Source: Diplosphaera chodatii
Lineage: Eukaryota > Chlorophyta > Trebouxiophyceae > Prasiolales > Stichococcaceae
Direction: 5' to 3'
Length of the DNA: 64,000 bases
Assembly (NCBI GenBank): GCA_032358165.1
Contig: JAALGY010000051.1
Coordinates: forward strand, 1,302,001-1,366,000
Positions 42,682-53,659 of this stretch are shown piece after piece. A program made the position numbers and the translations under genes. Under the pieces are notes generated by a model, which was given only the letters and a program-made list of their open reading frames with translations, made no database searches and had not been told where the DNA came from. The stretch's first letter is position 1, and each line of letters begins with the position of its first letter.

Positions 42682-42951
42682 TGTCCCACCAGGCAACATC
42701 TCGATCGTCCTTGCGCATTGTAGACCTTGGTTTGTATTGGTTTTTCGTATATAGGGGATTCAGGCGGCTGTGAAGTATGGTGGGCCATGTACTGCCCAAG
42801 GTCGTAGCTAGGAAGTATGGATCATGGAGTGCAACGAATGTATTGTAGGCGGGAACACTACTGCAGTACATGCTTTGGATATGTAGCCCCTGTTGCCAAT
42901 GTCTATACGAGCCTGCACACTCACGAGTCGCACACAAGGGTCCTTGAAGAA
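42682..42951. other. Convergent 3' intergenic region
   Basis: Short spacer between the dehydrogenase stop (+) and the aldo/keto reductase stop (-). No feature was seen. Confidence 0.4.
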
Positions 42952-45073
42952 TCACGGTAGTTTCAAGTACTGCATGAGAGCCATGAACGTCTGCCGCTCC
43001 AGCAGCTCGGCACGCACCACCTTCAGGTTCTCATCCACGTGTGCCGGTGCTTTGTGGCCTACGATGGCAGACACCACGTACGGTGTGGACCGGGCAACCT
43101 GCAGTGCTGCCGCCGCATCGCTGGCAATGGAACTGTCGCCTGCGATCTGCGGGGACGCCCTGAGCTTGGCCTGCATGAATCCAAACATAAGGGGTGAAGC
43201 AGTTCGTAGAAACTGAAGGTATAAGGGATGATGATTGTGGTGACAGTGTTATGGCACTGCTGCGATGTGTCGCCATCTAGACCCTGCCGACGGTTGCATG
43301 TTTCAAGTGCTCCTGTATACGCACTGTGAGGGTGACGACATCTGTGTGGACTGGATGCGCATAGAAGCCCACCATGAGGCTGGAGTCCTGCAGCAGACCT
43401 GCCTCTGACAGGGGCCCAGAGGCAAACACGCCTATGCCAAGGCGGGCTGCGACGGCTGTTAGCGGCAGCATCTGCGGCTCACTGCTGGTGGGCTGGCCCT
43501 GCTGCTCGAACGGCTGCCAGAGCTCCTGCCAGCCCTGACGCATGGCCACGTTGATCGGCAGCTGGACGTACCTACCGCAGGCATGTATTCGTGGTTTTGC
43601 TGAAGTGGCAACATCATTCGAGACATGGAACTCCGTGTGATCTGAACACGCACGGCGGGCACAGGCACAGCGCTCGGGAAAAGTGTACAGTTTACTTGTT
43701 GTTCAACGTGTTGCATGCTTGCCACAACCAGCCTTCACTGACCTGAAGCCATGGTTTCTGCCCCCGATCCTGGCCGCAATGTTCCAAACCTCCTGCAGCG
43801 ATAGGTGACCAGGGTCGCCTGGCGGCGCCCTGAAGCAGGTCCAAGTCGCCATCCCATACGCCTGGATCTTGCCCTCGTCCCTGCAATTTTGCCTCATCCT
43901 AGGTCAGCACATTGGCTCTCGAGAGTGCTCGGCTGCCATATTGCCCATGCATGATGACTAGCTTGGAGGATTGTCTATCTTGTGCGTCATGCAGCACAGC
44001 TGCAAGCTTATTGGCCTGAGCTGGTACGGAACATCGGCATGTGTGCACGCCTCTGTGCGCCCTCGAAGCCGCTGGGCACATCAAGCCGCACCTGAACATC
44101 TCCATTCCCCGAAATGCATTTGCAAGGCGCTCAACGAACCGACGCTTGCCCAGTGCTTCGAGCTGAGACTCGGCTGCATTGTGCAGGTACAGCAAATCCA
44201 CCTATGCGGAACCACCACAGGTTCATGTTTTGCTGGGTGGGCCGCGGGACACTGTTGGTGTTCGAGCAGCCAACAGTGGCGAGTCCTTTCAGCGACCTAC
44301 CGTCTCGACGTTGAGTGTGGCCAGGCTCTGCTCCAGAGAGGCGCGCAGGCAGGCTGGGTGCATGCAGTTGCCACTGTGCAGGTCGCTTGCAACGATACTG
44401 CCTTCTGCCAGCAGCTTCTTCGTTAAGTCATCTGCACGGCCTTCTGCCAGCAGCAGAGATCATCATGCACCATGTCATACGCCAAATCCCTGCATGGCTA
44501 CCACAGCTCGAGCCGGTGGTGTTGTCGAGACTCCTGCAGGAGTCAGCATGGCCACCTGGCATGAAGCCGGCCTTGGTGGAGACGAAGAGGCTGCGGCGGT
44601 TGACACCATGCTGCAGCAGGTACATCAGCGCCCTGTGCACGGAATCCTCCCCGCGGCCGCGCCTGTCAGCAAGCACAACAGCTTTCAAGTCGGGCCCTGT
44701 AGACAGTGCATGTCCATGCAATGGTCACGACAGGTGGCTGGCTTCCTGCGCCGCCGCAGCTGCAGCAGGCAATTGCGGGTGGCAGCACGCGCCTGTAGTT
44801 GCGGGCTGTGTCGATGACATTGCAGCCATGGGCGACGGTCTTGATAATGGCGCTCGTCACCTGCTCATCCGTCTCCTCATCCTCCATCCCGAGGTATGTC
44901 CCTGTGTGCATGCACATGTTGTACTTGTGAGCTTCCGTGTCAGGACCTGGGGTTGCTACTGTGCTATGTTCACGCATTGGAGGATTTTGCGCATCATGCA
45001 CATACTGCAGAATGTCACCTACGCCAAGCGAGCTCAGCGTGATCCTGCAGGTGGCATAGACCAGTTGCGCCAT
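42952..45073 (-). CDS. Aldo/keto reductase family protein
   Basis: This is a TIM-barrel NAD(P)H oxidoreductase. The proposed start at 45073 gives MAQLVYATCRITLSSLGVG, joined in phase to TYLGMEDEETDEQVTSAI. GCNVIDTARNYR contains the catalytic Asp and Tyr. Then come REDSVHRALMYLL-like, SLFVSTKAGFMPG with the catalytic Lys, VDLLYLHNAAESQ with the catalytic His, YVQLPINVAMRQGW, MLPLTAVAARLGIGVFASGP (the cofactor-binding strand) and a C-terminal exon with ARSTPYVVSAIVGHKAPAHV and ENLKVV. Catalytic tetrad positions Asp, Tyr, Lys and His are all present. Substrate cannot be told from sequence. The start is uncertain because a presequence exon further upstream is possible. Confidence 0.88.
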
Positions 45074-45224
45074 GAACACATCAGGCGTATGAGCACGTGA
45101 CGGCAGCAGGAGCAGTCTGGTGTGGTAGACTCACCATGGTCGATTGCGCATGCCATCGCCTGCAGTTGATGTGGTCGCCATGTGTTGGCCGGTGTGTGTT
45201 TTATGGTGCGACCATGAGAATGCA

Positions 45225-45833
45225 TCACATCACTCCAAACTGCAGATTGCCCGCACCCAGCTGCCGCAGCTCGCTCATCGATGGATCATATCTGAAGTGC
45301 GATTGGCCCACAGGCTGCACTGACGCTGAAGGATATGATGCAGAAAACTCCTTTGAATCCTCCACTGTGATGGCGCCGGTGATCCTGCCTTGCGCCTGAT
45401 GCAGTTTCGGGATAGCAGACTCTGATGGCCTGTCAGAATCACATTGATAGACTTACCCATCTGAAGTCCTTTGCAAGGACACATAGCGGCATGCGCACCC
45501 GCAGATCGATGCCCTTGCAGCTCCCGCAAGTCTTCGCACACTCAATGCGCATAAACAACGGGTTGAGAAGACACTCCTTTCCATCCCTCCAGCTTGCACA
45601 GCCACTGCATCACATTTGCAGAGCTTTTTTGGTTCCGCGTCATGTTGTGTGCACACCTAAACCTGGTAAGCCTCCCTTGCCCACCTCTGCTGATCACTGC
45701 ACTTGGCTTTCGTCCCTTCACTATAGCCGATGAAAGCATCGTCCCGTGATTGCAGCCCGTTCGTGCTGACAACTGCCACACAAACGATCTGCAACGCAAT
45801 TAGCGGCAGCGCTGTCCGCCTTGCCGGCACCAT
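45225..45833 (-). CDS. Small secreted ShKT-domain protein
   Basis: Three exons can be joined in phase. Exon 1 (45833 to about 45685) encodes a likely signal peptide, MVPARRTALPLIALQIVCVA, and ends KCSDQQ. Exon 2 (to about 45461) completes an ShKT domain: GCASWRDGKECLLNPLFMR, IECAKTCGSCKG. All six cysteines and the NPxFM motif of ShKT domains are present. Exon 3 (to 45225) has no recognised feature and ends QLGAGNLQFGVM. ShKT domains occur in plants and algae at the C-terminus of prolyl 4-hydroxylases and in secreted proteins; no hydroxylase domain is seen here. The exon 3 reading frame and the stop are uncertain. The gene sits between RTF2 and the aldo/keto reductase on the same strand. Confidence 0.5.
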
Positions 45834-46383
45834 CGTGTGTGGAATATCTCTCAGTGAAGCATGGTCAGCCGTTGCAACTGCTGGAGTTGATCGCGCGCTG
45901 ATCGCGCAATGCTACAAGCTGAGACCATCTGCATTTGCAAGACCAGATATCCAGATGCGCATGATTTCAACAGCAAGGCAATTGCAGCTTTTGTTGGCGA
46001 GTTTGCATGGTCGATTGAGTCGCCGACAAGCGATCTCTTTGGTGGGCGATGCAAGTGCCGGGGGTGCATTCATCAACGCTGCATCCAAATCTGCTGGTAC
46101 ACATTGTACGGTAGCCGATGCCGCCAGCTGTGACAGTCGACTGCAGTAACAGAGTGGCTGTGTGTGATCTGCGGTGCAACCTGGCTTTCTGGCGACAGCT
46201 GTTGCTGTGCAGGACGTTCAAGGCTGCTGTCACTCAGCAGTACTGACAAGTGCCACGCTCATGCCCTACTCATGCACGAGTAATGAGGTGCGAATTGTTC
46301 AGTCTGTTACGGTGCAAATGTCTGGACATCGGCGTCTGCAACCTGCTCGCCAGCCTCGGCTGGTCACACCAGTGGCCGTGAGG
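45834..46383 (-). other. Intergenic region, RTF2 3' end and ShKT-gene promoter
   Basis: This 0.55 kb contains short open frames on both strands without family features. I see no gene here. Confidence 0.35.
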
Positions 46384-48488
46384 TCAAATGAAGCGCGCCC
46401 CAATTGACCGCGCTCCATATGTCTCCTTGACAGGTTTGCTGCTGGAGGTGAAAATGGAAGCATACACGCTTGTGTTTGCGCCCGCAGGCATGTGGTCCCA
46501 GGCCCTGTACTTCTTCGGGTGCGCCTGCTCCTCGTTGCCCGCCAACACCTGCAAGGCAGCAAGCGCGAGGTCTGTACCTGAAGTTTGACCCCGCAAGCAT
46601 GACTCAGGACCACATCATGTGCCCAGTGAACACCAGGCAACATCAACGACAGACTGAGCAGCCCAACAGATGGCAGCATGCACACTGACCCCTCAAGCTC
46701 TCGGCACAGGTACAGGAGGATGCACCTGTGCGTCACGCTTTGAGTTCTGCGTGTCTTTGGCCTGCTCCGCAGATGCTGACAACAGCGCTGCTGCCTGCGC
46801 TGCGGAGGGTGCACCGCCACCGCCACGCCCGGCCTCAGCAATGATGCTGACCACTGGCGTGTCACCGCCAGCCTTCATCTGCTTCTTGGCCCTCTTTGCC
46901 GCCTTGTCCGCCGCCTTCCCAGCCTACTGGATCATATGTTCAGCTGAGTGATGCAGCTGTAGCAGCGGGTAGCAGCATACCATTGTCCACCCGGGCGGTG
47001 CCGCGGTCAGTATATGCTTGCTGTATTGATGTCACGCACCAGCAGGGCAGGCAGGTGTTTACCTTTTGGAGTGCCCGCTCCTTTAACACAGCCTGCCGCA
47101 GGGCGTCCACCTCATCCTGGGTGCCATTGATGGGCAGCATGCTGTCCCACTTGCCGCCCACATGGTCCTCAACAGCCGCAGGTACCTGCATCACGTGGCT
47201 TCACGATGAGCTGCCCAGCGTCTGAGGAGCAATTGCGTTGGCAGCATTCTGAACAACTCCACTCATGTGCTATGCAGACCTGCTTGATGGCGCGCTCACT
47301 GATAACATGCCCTGATGGCCGCAGCACCACAAAGCGGAAGCGGCCATTGAAATCCAAGCCAGTGACCTGCGCTCAGTCAGCAAGCACATGACATCTGACA
47401 TATCCAGAGGGTTTGGCGGCAATGCGATCAGTGTTCATCATACCACTGTGGGCAACAGCAGCCTTACGGGGCAGTGAAACCGTGACTCTGGTGCAGCTGC
47501 GGCATCATTGGGGTCCGCCTCCCGATAATTGGGGTTTCGCTCCAGTTTCAGGTCAATGAGATGCCGAATGCTGGAGATGTGCGCCAATGGCGGCGGCACA
47601 GCTTTGGCCACCAACGCTGCACCAGCATGAGCCATTGTTGGTGGCACAGGAAGAAAAGACCATCACAGCATGACACACAACTGCATACAGTGCTGCTGCC
47701 TGACAGCAGATCATGCAGATCAAGTGGTGAACGACCAGGCATCGACGGATGGTCGCTACAGGCAGGGACCTGAAACGATGGCGTCCTTGTTGAATAGGTG
47801 ACCCAGCTCGTCAGCCACGCATGGTGGTGTCAGCAGCTCGCCCGACAGGTGGCAGCGTGTCCACTTGGCGACCCGCTCCACGTTAGGGTCAACCTATGCG
47901 AGAAGGGCAGACCTGTGTCAACTCGATGCGCCGGGACGCGATATCAGAGTGCAACACCCAGGACATGCACATGTTGGGCAGTACTGTAGGTCCAACTCAT
48001 GTAGGATGGCTGCACACCACTCGGCGCATGCCCCAGACGACCAAACCCAGCCGACACTCCGCAGTGCAGCGCACACACCTTGTCGGGCTTCTTGGACATG
48101 TACATTTCCAGGTACGAGACCCGCGACTCGGCGCCAGTGGCACCGCCATCGCCCCCGCCACCGCGCAGTCGCCGCTGCACATCCACGGTGCAGTCCCGCT
48201 GCACGCCTGCTGCTGCAAGGGCTAGCCGCTCCCCGCACAGCTTGCCTCCGTACGTGAACGCCTACAAGCGGCAGAGACAATGGGTATCACACGTGGCTGC
48301 CTGGGTCCAGTGCTGGGTGCAGTGAGACACCATGCTCCGTCCGCGGCATCCATGCCCACCAAATCATCGCATGCTGCCAGTCTGGGCCGCTTTGCCAGCA
48401 GAGCTGCACGCAGGTCGGCAAAGCTCCCATTGGCCGGCACGCTGAGCGTCAATGTGCAGGACTGACCACAGCGAGCAAAGATGTGCAT
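46384..48488 (-). CDS. RTF2: RTF2 (replication termination factor 2 family), with N-terminal ubiquitin-like segment
   Basis: RTF2 acts at stalled replication forks in yeast and animals and in pre-mRNA splicing in Arabidopsis. Exon 1 (48488-48363) begins MHIFARCGQSCTLTLSVPAN, a beta-grasp-like start. Exon 2 continues FTYGGKLCGERLAL and ends the segment with VDVQRRLRGGGG, recalling the ubiquitin C-terminus, as in plant RTF2. The RTF2 core follows: GDGGATGAESRVSYLEMYMS, KPDKVD, CHLSGELLTPPCVADELGHL, FNKDAIV, ISSIRHLIDLKLERNPNY, FHCPV, GLDFNGRFRFVVLRPSGHVI, SERAIKQ and LPINGTQDEVDALRQAVL. The tail is Ala/Lys-rich and ends with TSVYASIFTSSSK, matching the family C-terminus. RING-like zinc ligands are partly lost, as usual in this family. 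Confidence 0.94.
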
Positions 48489-49131
48489 CTTTGTGCTGTG
48501 CAGTGGAGGGCGTGCAGCCACCGCCTCACGAAAGCCACGTGCAGCAGCAACGCATATACACCATTGCCTTCACCGTGTAACAACTGGAGCACTGCAGGGC
48601 GCCAGATACCCGGAACCCACCGGAACCAGGAAGCTTTCGGCAGGGTATTCCGCGTTACGTAATGAGCCGAGTGCACAGTGCTCAGTAGGACAAGCTCTCG
48701 TAGGACTGTGCTTGTGTGCGGTAACTTCGCGCGCTGCTGTGCCTGCGTGTAAGTCTGCACGTCATGCCTGTTTGTGTAGCAAATATCATGCAGCTGTCGT
48801 CCCACGCCACATTTGACAACATATGCTATTGGTGCACGCATGTGCGGTTGTTGCGCCATGATCAGGCAGCAGCATCCTGTTCGCAAAGCTCTGCCTGCCA
48901 GGAGGTCACAGCACACCGTACACCTAAGGATGTGTGGCACAAGTTTTGAGCAAGCTTGTGGTGCCGTTGGAGCATGATCTGCAAGGTGATCGCAGCTGGC
49001 GTGCCTGCATGAACTGATTGTGTCTGTCAGAACAAATTTGGGATGCACGTCTGATTTCACAGCCACGTGGCAGCATTAGCAGAATAGACTGATGCTCACA
49101 GCCGTCTGCACGAACGTAGAAGCAGCCAGCT
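48489..49131. promoter_or_regulatory. Divergent promoter region, RTF2 / GT64
   Basis: These 0.64 kb separate outward-pointing starts and should contain both promoters. A minus-strand frame at 48449-49066 crosses it but shows no family motif. Confidence 0.35.
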
Positions 49132-50749
49132 ATGCGCATTCGGCATAAGTGGGCATGGCGCCGGATAGCTGCAGTGCTGCCTTCCAATGCCATCCTCCGT
49201 GCCGCCATCCTTCTGGTGGCCGGTGGGTCACAGCACGCTGCTTTTTGGGTATGCCATTGCCTGCATTTCGACAGCAACGCGTCCATAGCTGCGCAATATG
49301 CCTTTGCAGGGGCTGCTGTTTTCAGTTGTATAGTAGTGTCTGGGTTCATTGTGCATATGCACATCAGGTGGTACATCGTCAACGCGCTGGCAGGTGCGTG
49401 AAGCAACGTGTTGTCAGTCAAGAGATAAGGCTACAATCTGGTGCAGCTCAGTACAGCCAGGCAATCTGATTCTGCAGACCCAGCCCCAGTTCCCGTCGAC
49501 GGCCAGCTTGCGAGCTTTACGCTACTCGTGCTCACGTATTCAGAGCGGCTGCCGTTGCTGTACAGCTTTATTCGGCATTACTCGCGGTGTGCCTCGGTGT
49601 CGGAGATCCTAGTCGTTTGGAACATGGGCGAGGTGCCTGCCACACATGCTAAACGCAATGGACGCGGTTGCATCAGAGGCTTGCTGTTGCACTGTCACGA
49701 TGCGGAACAGAAACACGAGGTACAGAAGGCTGCTTGTGATCTATTTATGCAGGCACCCAAGGCGGCCAGCTTCAGATCTCGGGTGCCTGTGCGTATCCGT
49801 GTGGAGACCCGTAACTCGCTGAACAACCGCTTCGCACCGGATGGCGACATCCGCACACAGGCAGTGCTCTCGCTGGACGACGACATCTTCATGCCCTGCT
49901 CTGACATAGGTGCGATGCATGAACTTGCAATGCTGGATAGACGGCATGCTGGCCGATGCCCTTCCGCTGTGCCAGTCCCGTCCTCACTGGTGACACATTT
50001 TTATAATTATCACAGAGCATGGGTTTGCTCACTGGCGGCAACACCCACGTGCCCTCGTTGGGTTTCATCCTCGGCTAGCTGAGGGCGTTCCGCTTCACTA
50101 CACGCCTGAGCACAATGTCGTGACCAGGCAAGTTGTATTTAGATAAGCTACATGTGCTCATCCATTCATCGCGTCCATGTTTCCCGTGATGACAGCCGGA
50201 TCGACATGTCTTGACCACCTCGTGTCAGATTCTGTGCGGTGCAGGAATCAATACAACATTATTCTGACCGGGTCAGCGTTTCTGGACCATCAGCTGTACT
50301 TCCCAGTGTACCAACAGGCAGCAGCATACACTGCACTTGTAGATGAGCTCTTCAACTGCGAAGACATCTTGATGAACTTCATCGTGGCAAATGCCACACG
50401 CAGCAGCCCAGCCACAATGTTTGTACGGCCATGGCTGCGCATAGATGTGTCCTTCACATCAGGTGGGTTAGTGCGCCAGCGTCGCATTGGACATGATTGC
50501 TGCCACTCCTGCTAGATGCCATGCAACTATCTGCATCGACAGCAGGTTGGTCAACGTCGGTGAATGATTGCAGGAGTTCCACGCCTGAGCGGCAAGTCCA
50601 GCCGGCACCAAAGCAAGCGCGACATCTGCCTCCAGCAGTATTCACAGAGCTTTGGGGACACCATCCTGCAAGTGCGCACGCCTGAGTGGGGCGCACGTGG
50701 AATGCCCCGCTGTGGGCTCGCACGCCTGGTTGGGTGTTTGTTCATGTAG
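49132..50749 (+). CDS. Exostosin-like glycosyltransferase (GT64), membrane-anchored
   Basis: This is a Golgi-type glycosyltransferase with the GT64 fold of EXTL2 and plant EPC1/GINT1-type enzymes. The first exon encodes MRIRHKWAWRRIAAVLPSNA and two hydrophobic stretches, the second (FAGAAVFSCIVVSGFIV) being a likely membrane anchor. The catalytic part reads FTLLVLTYSERLPLLYSFIR, ILVVWNMGEVP, VRIRVETRNSLNNRF and VLSLDDDIFMPCSD, where DDD is the metal/UDP-sugar motif. VGFHPRLAEGVPLHYTPE, ILTGSAFLDHQLYF, CEDILMNFIVANAT and VPRLSGKSSRHQSKRDICLQ follow. Motif order matches the family. Substrates in plants are glycosyl inositol phosphorylceramides; here it is inference. The join between exons 1 and 2 (gca g|ac) is in phase. 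Confidence 0.93.
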
Positions 50750-51523
50750 GCAGCCGTTTATGCTGAGCAAACTGGGCTAGATCGGAGGCGCACCTATGAC
50801 AGGTGCATGGCTGTGTGAAGGATCTCCATCAGGATCTTGGACTGTTCACATGGTGACTAAGCAGTGTGGGCTACAATTGCACCTCCGGAAATATGTGAAC
50901 CGGAAATACGTGCGGCTTTTGCTGAGCGACACGCATAGATGAGACTGCGTCCGGCACCATCTGCTGGCACCGGCGCAGATTGCAATGCTTCTGAGATCCC
51001 TGATAGGGCCCACAACACGGTTGTCGCAGGTGGCTCCAGCTGAGCTGCGCAGTATCTGTAGTTCCCTCCGCGCAATCTCACCTCATCCAACACTGCACAG
51101 CAGCAACACAAGCCAGTGAGTGACCTGATCAGCATGATAGATGTCAAGTGAAGCCAGGCTTTGACTGTTGATCTTCTGTGGCAGGTTGCTGGGCATGTCC
51201 AAGAGGCTGCAGCAAGCAGCACCTGAGTGCTATCACATGATGTCAATGCACCATGACGACACACATCCAAGCCGAGATCGGATAGCCGGCAGGGTTGCCA
51301 ATTTATTAGAGATGTGAGGTTTACGGCGTTCAACAGGAGAACCTCAGGCCTGACGCACCACGGCACAGCTTGCAGGTCAGGTGCATGCGCGGCAGCGGAT
51401 CCAGCAGCTCATTCACAGCGTTCCAACAGCAGCGCAGCAGGAGGCGAACAATTGCGCGGCGCAGCAGCTGCTGGGCTGTCTGCGGATCTTCTGTCTGGTG
51501 TCAGCGGCAGCAGTAACCTCAGG
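50750..51523 (+). other. GT64 to CMD-like intergenic region, possible 5' exons
   Basis: A frame at about 50956-51119 (LLAPAQIAMLLRSLIGPTTR) and an Arg/Ser-rich frame at about 51382-51513 (MRGSGSSSSFTAFQQQRSRR) could be 5' exons or a presequence of the next gene. A 169-codon minus-strand frame (50857-51366) shows no family motif. None of these is firm. Confidence 0.3.
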
Positions 51524-53154
51524 ATGCCGCAGATTGAGCCGAGGCTGAATGAGAAGGACAAGGCGCTTGTGCGCCTGTTCATGGCGGCCTGCTTTCATCG
51601 CTGGGAACTGCTGGAGGGTGGGCCCATTGTGGGGGCGGTGCACGATGCATGCCTTGCCCGTGCTGGCATTTGCATACTTGAAACATCCGACGTTGGAATT
51701 TTCACAGGGTTGGGGAAGGCCTGCTACACAGTGGGCTGCACCGTGGCAGAAGTGCGGGGTTGTGTCCGCCATCTGATTGTGTGAGCATACACTGCCTTGG
51801 CAGTGAGCTAGGCTGCAGCTCAGACGCTGGTGTACACTCCCGCTCAGGACTGCAGCAGTTGTCCGTCTCGCAATGTGTGCGGTTGCAATGCTGCAGGGTG
51901 GCAGGCTATGGGCCCTGCCTGGCGGCGACCCTCCACCTGTTCAAGAGCAAGGTTGGCGCCTGCTCAGCTGCATCGTGTTCATGCTTATGGCATGTCAGCA
52001 GGCGTCAGCTGCGTCAAGTGAAGGTGTTCTTGTGGATGTTCGACTGAGAATACAATGGTCTCCTCTCCTGCTCACCTGTAGCGCTTCCCTGTTGTCCTGC
52101 AGCTGTTGCCAGAGGAGACGCCGGGCAAGGTCGGTGGCCCGCCGGGCGACGCCTTTGAGGTGGTGTATGAGCGGGTGACGGACAAAGTGCGGCGCAACAT
52201 GCACGCTGCCGACCCTGTGCTTGGAGAGTACATCAGGTAGAGGAGGCAGCATGGCGGGCCACTCAATACTCACTCAACTGCTCAAGTGCACTCTCTTTGC
52301 ACCAGACACGGTGCAATCTTCGTACGTCGCAGGATGCACTTGTACGGTGACATATACAGCTCTCCAGGGATCAGCATGCGGCAGAAGCAGTTGCTTATGG
52401 CGGCGTTCCTGGCGCAGGCAAACATGCACGATCAGCTGTTCGGCCACCTCATCGCGGTAAGGCAACCATCCTAAAGCCATCACAAGCATCTAGTTGCATG
52501 CTGCAGGAGAGCTGGAAACTGGCTGTGCACCAAAATCCTTTACATGACATGTCAGGCATTTCGCTTTGGGGTGCAAGACCCAGAGGCGCTCAAGGCCATC
52601 GACATGGCTTTTGAGCTTGCGCCTGCGCCGTCATCAGATGTCTACAAGGGTGCCATGAAGACACTCACTTTGGTAGGCTTGCATGCGGCAGGCGTTTCTT
52701 TGCAATGATGCTGTGAGTTGGGTTCATGAGTTGGTAAGGAGCATGGAGGTCTGCTGTGGGACAACATGTCGGGGTAGTGGCTGACGTACTCCTGCTGAAG
52801 GTCGGCGAGACCCATTTGTGATTCGCACAAAGCGTTGGTATGACCTTGTCCCACAGGCGATCAGGAAGCATCAGCGTAGTGTCAGCAAGGGCGAGGCGCC
52901 TGCCGAGCCGCAAGTGCACATCCCAGATCCCAGCTCTGTCAGGTACAGCAAACGGTGCATTGCCTCTTTGAACGACCTTTGCTTGCAGACCGCGGGTGTC
53001 TGTCGGCCACCAGGGCAGACCCTGCAGCGCCGGCATCGATGTGTGACTACTTGCGCTGCGCAGGATACCGCCGCTGCCACCGCTTTTCAACACCTCGGAG
53101 GATGAGGCATTGCAGCGCAGGGATAGTGGCAGCAGTGATAGCTCTGGACTTTGA
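51524..53154 (+). CDS. Carboxymuconolactone decarboxylase-like (AhpD-like) protein
   Basis: The protein carries one clear and one weaker CMD/AhpD-like all-helical region. From the ATG at 51524, MPQIEPRLNEKDKALVRLFM leads to CTVAEVRGCVRHLIV and GYGPCLAATLHLFKSK, the pattern of the CMD helix pair. The second region reads LPEETPGKVGGPPGDAFEVV, LYGDIYSSPGISMRQKQLLM, FLAQANMHDQLFGHLIAAFR, GVQDPEALKAIDMAFELA. An in-phase splice (gtc ag|g) near 52940-53045 adds a Pro- and Ser-rich acidic tail ending RRDSGSSDSSGL. The Cys-x-x-Cys of true AhpD is not present in the second region, so peroxidase function is doubtful. Function unknown. The 5' end is uncertain; a presequence may be encoded upstream. Confidence 0.72.
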
Positions 53155-53659
53155 GCCTGCGTTGCTTTGCCCGTTGCGTTGCTTTGGCTCGATGGTGGTA
53201 TATCCTGAAAGGTGCTGACGACATTAAGAACTGCTCAATGTGCTGGTGCTGGGCTCAAATCACCGCTAAGTTGAACCACGGCCGACGCATACGCTCTCGT
53301 GCCCTGCGCAGACGGCCTCTGCTGTCCTTGACAGAATTCCATCTCATCAGAGCTGATGTGTGCATGCACTGCGCCTGCGACCGGCTGCAGATGTTATATT
53401 ACAACCCTTTGGTCTGCTCCACACCGAAACTTGCCCGTGTACAGAGAGCAGGCGCTGGTTGCATACATGACCTCGGCCTGCTGGCTGCCATGCCACAGGC
53501 ATGCTGTGCTCAGAATGCTTTTCAATAAAGCTGCGGCAGAATGGAGCACACAGATCAGGCACCGCCCACAGCAGAAGAACAACCCCTTGGTGAAAGTTGC
53601 CGGCTGAGCCAGAGGTACAGATGGCGCGGGCGCGCCGCGCACACCACCAAGTAGCCACT
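53155..53659. other. Convergent 3' intergenic region
   Basis: This lies between the CMD-like stop (+) and the RGP1 stop (-). Minus-strand frames crossing it are read-through of the RGP1 terminal exon in another frame. No feature was seen. Confidence 0.35.

Noticed and set aside
50857..51366. 169-codon minus-strand frame with RLRGG
   Set aside because: No ubiquitin-like context, no start or splice support and no homologous blocks; likely a chance frame in a GC-rich spacer.
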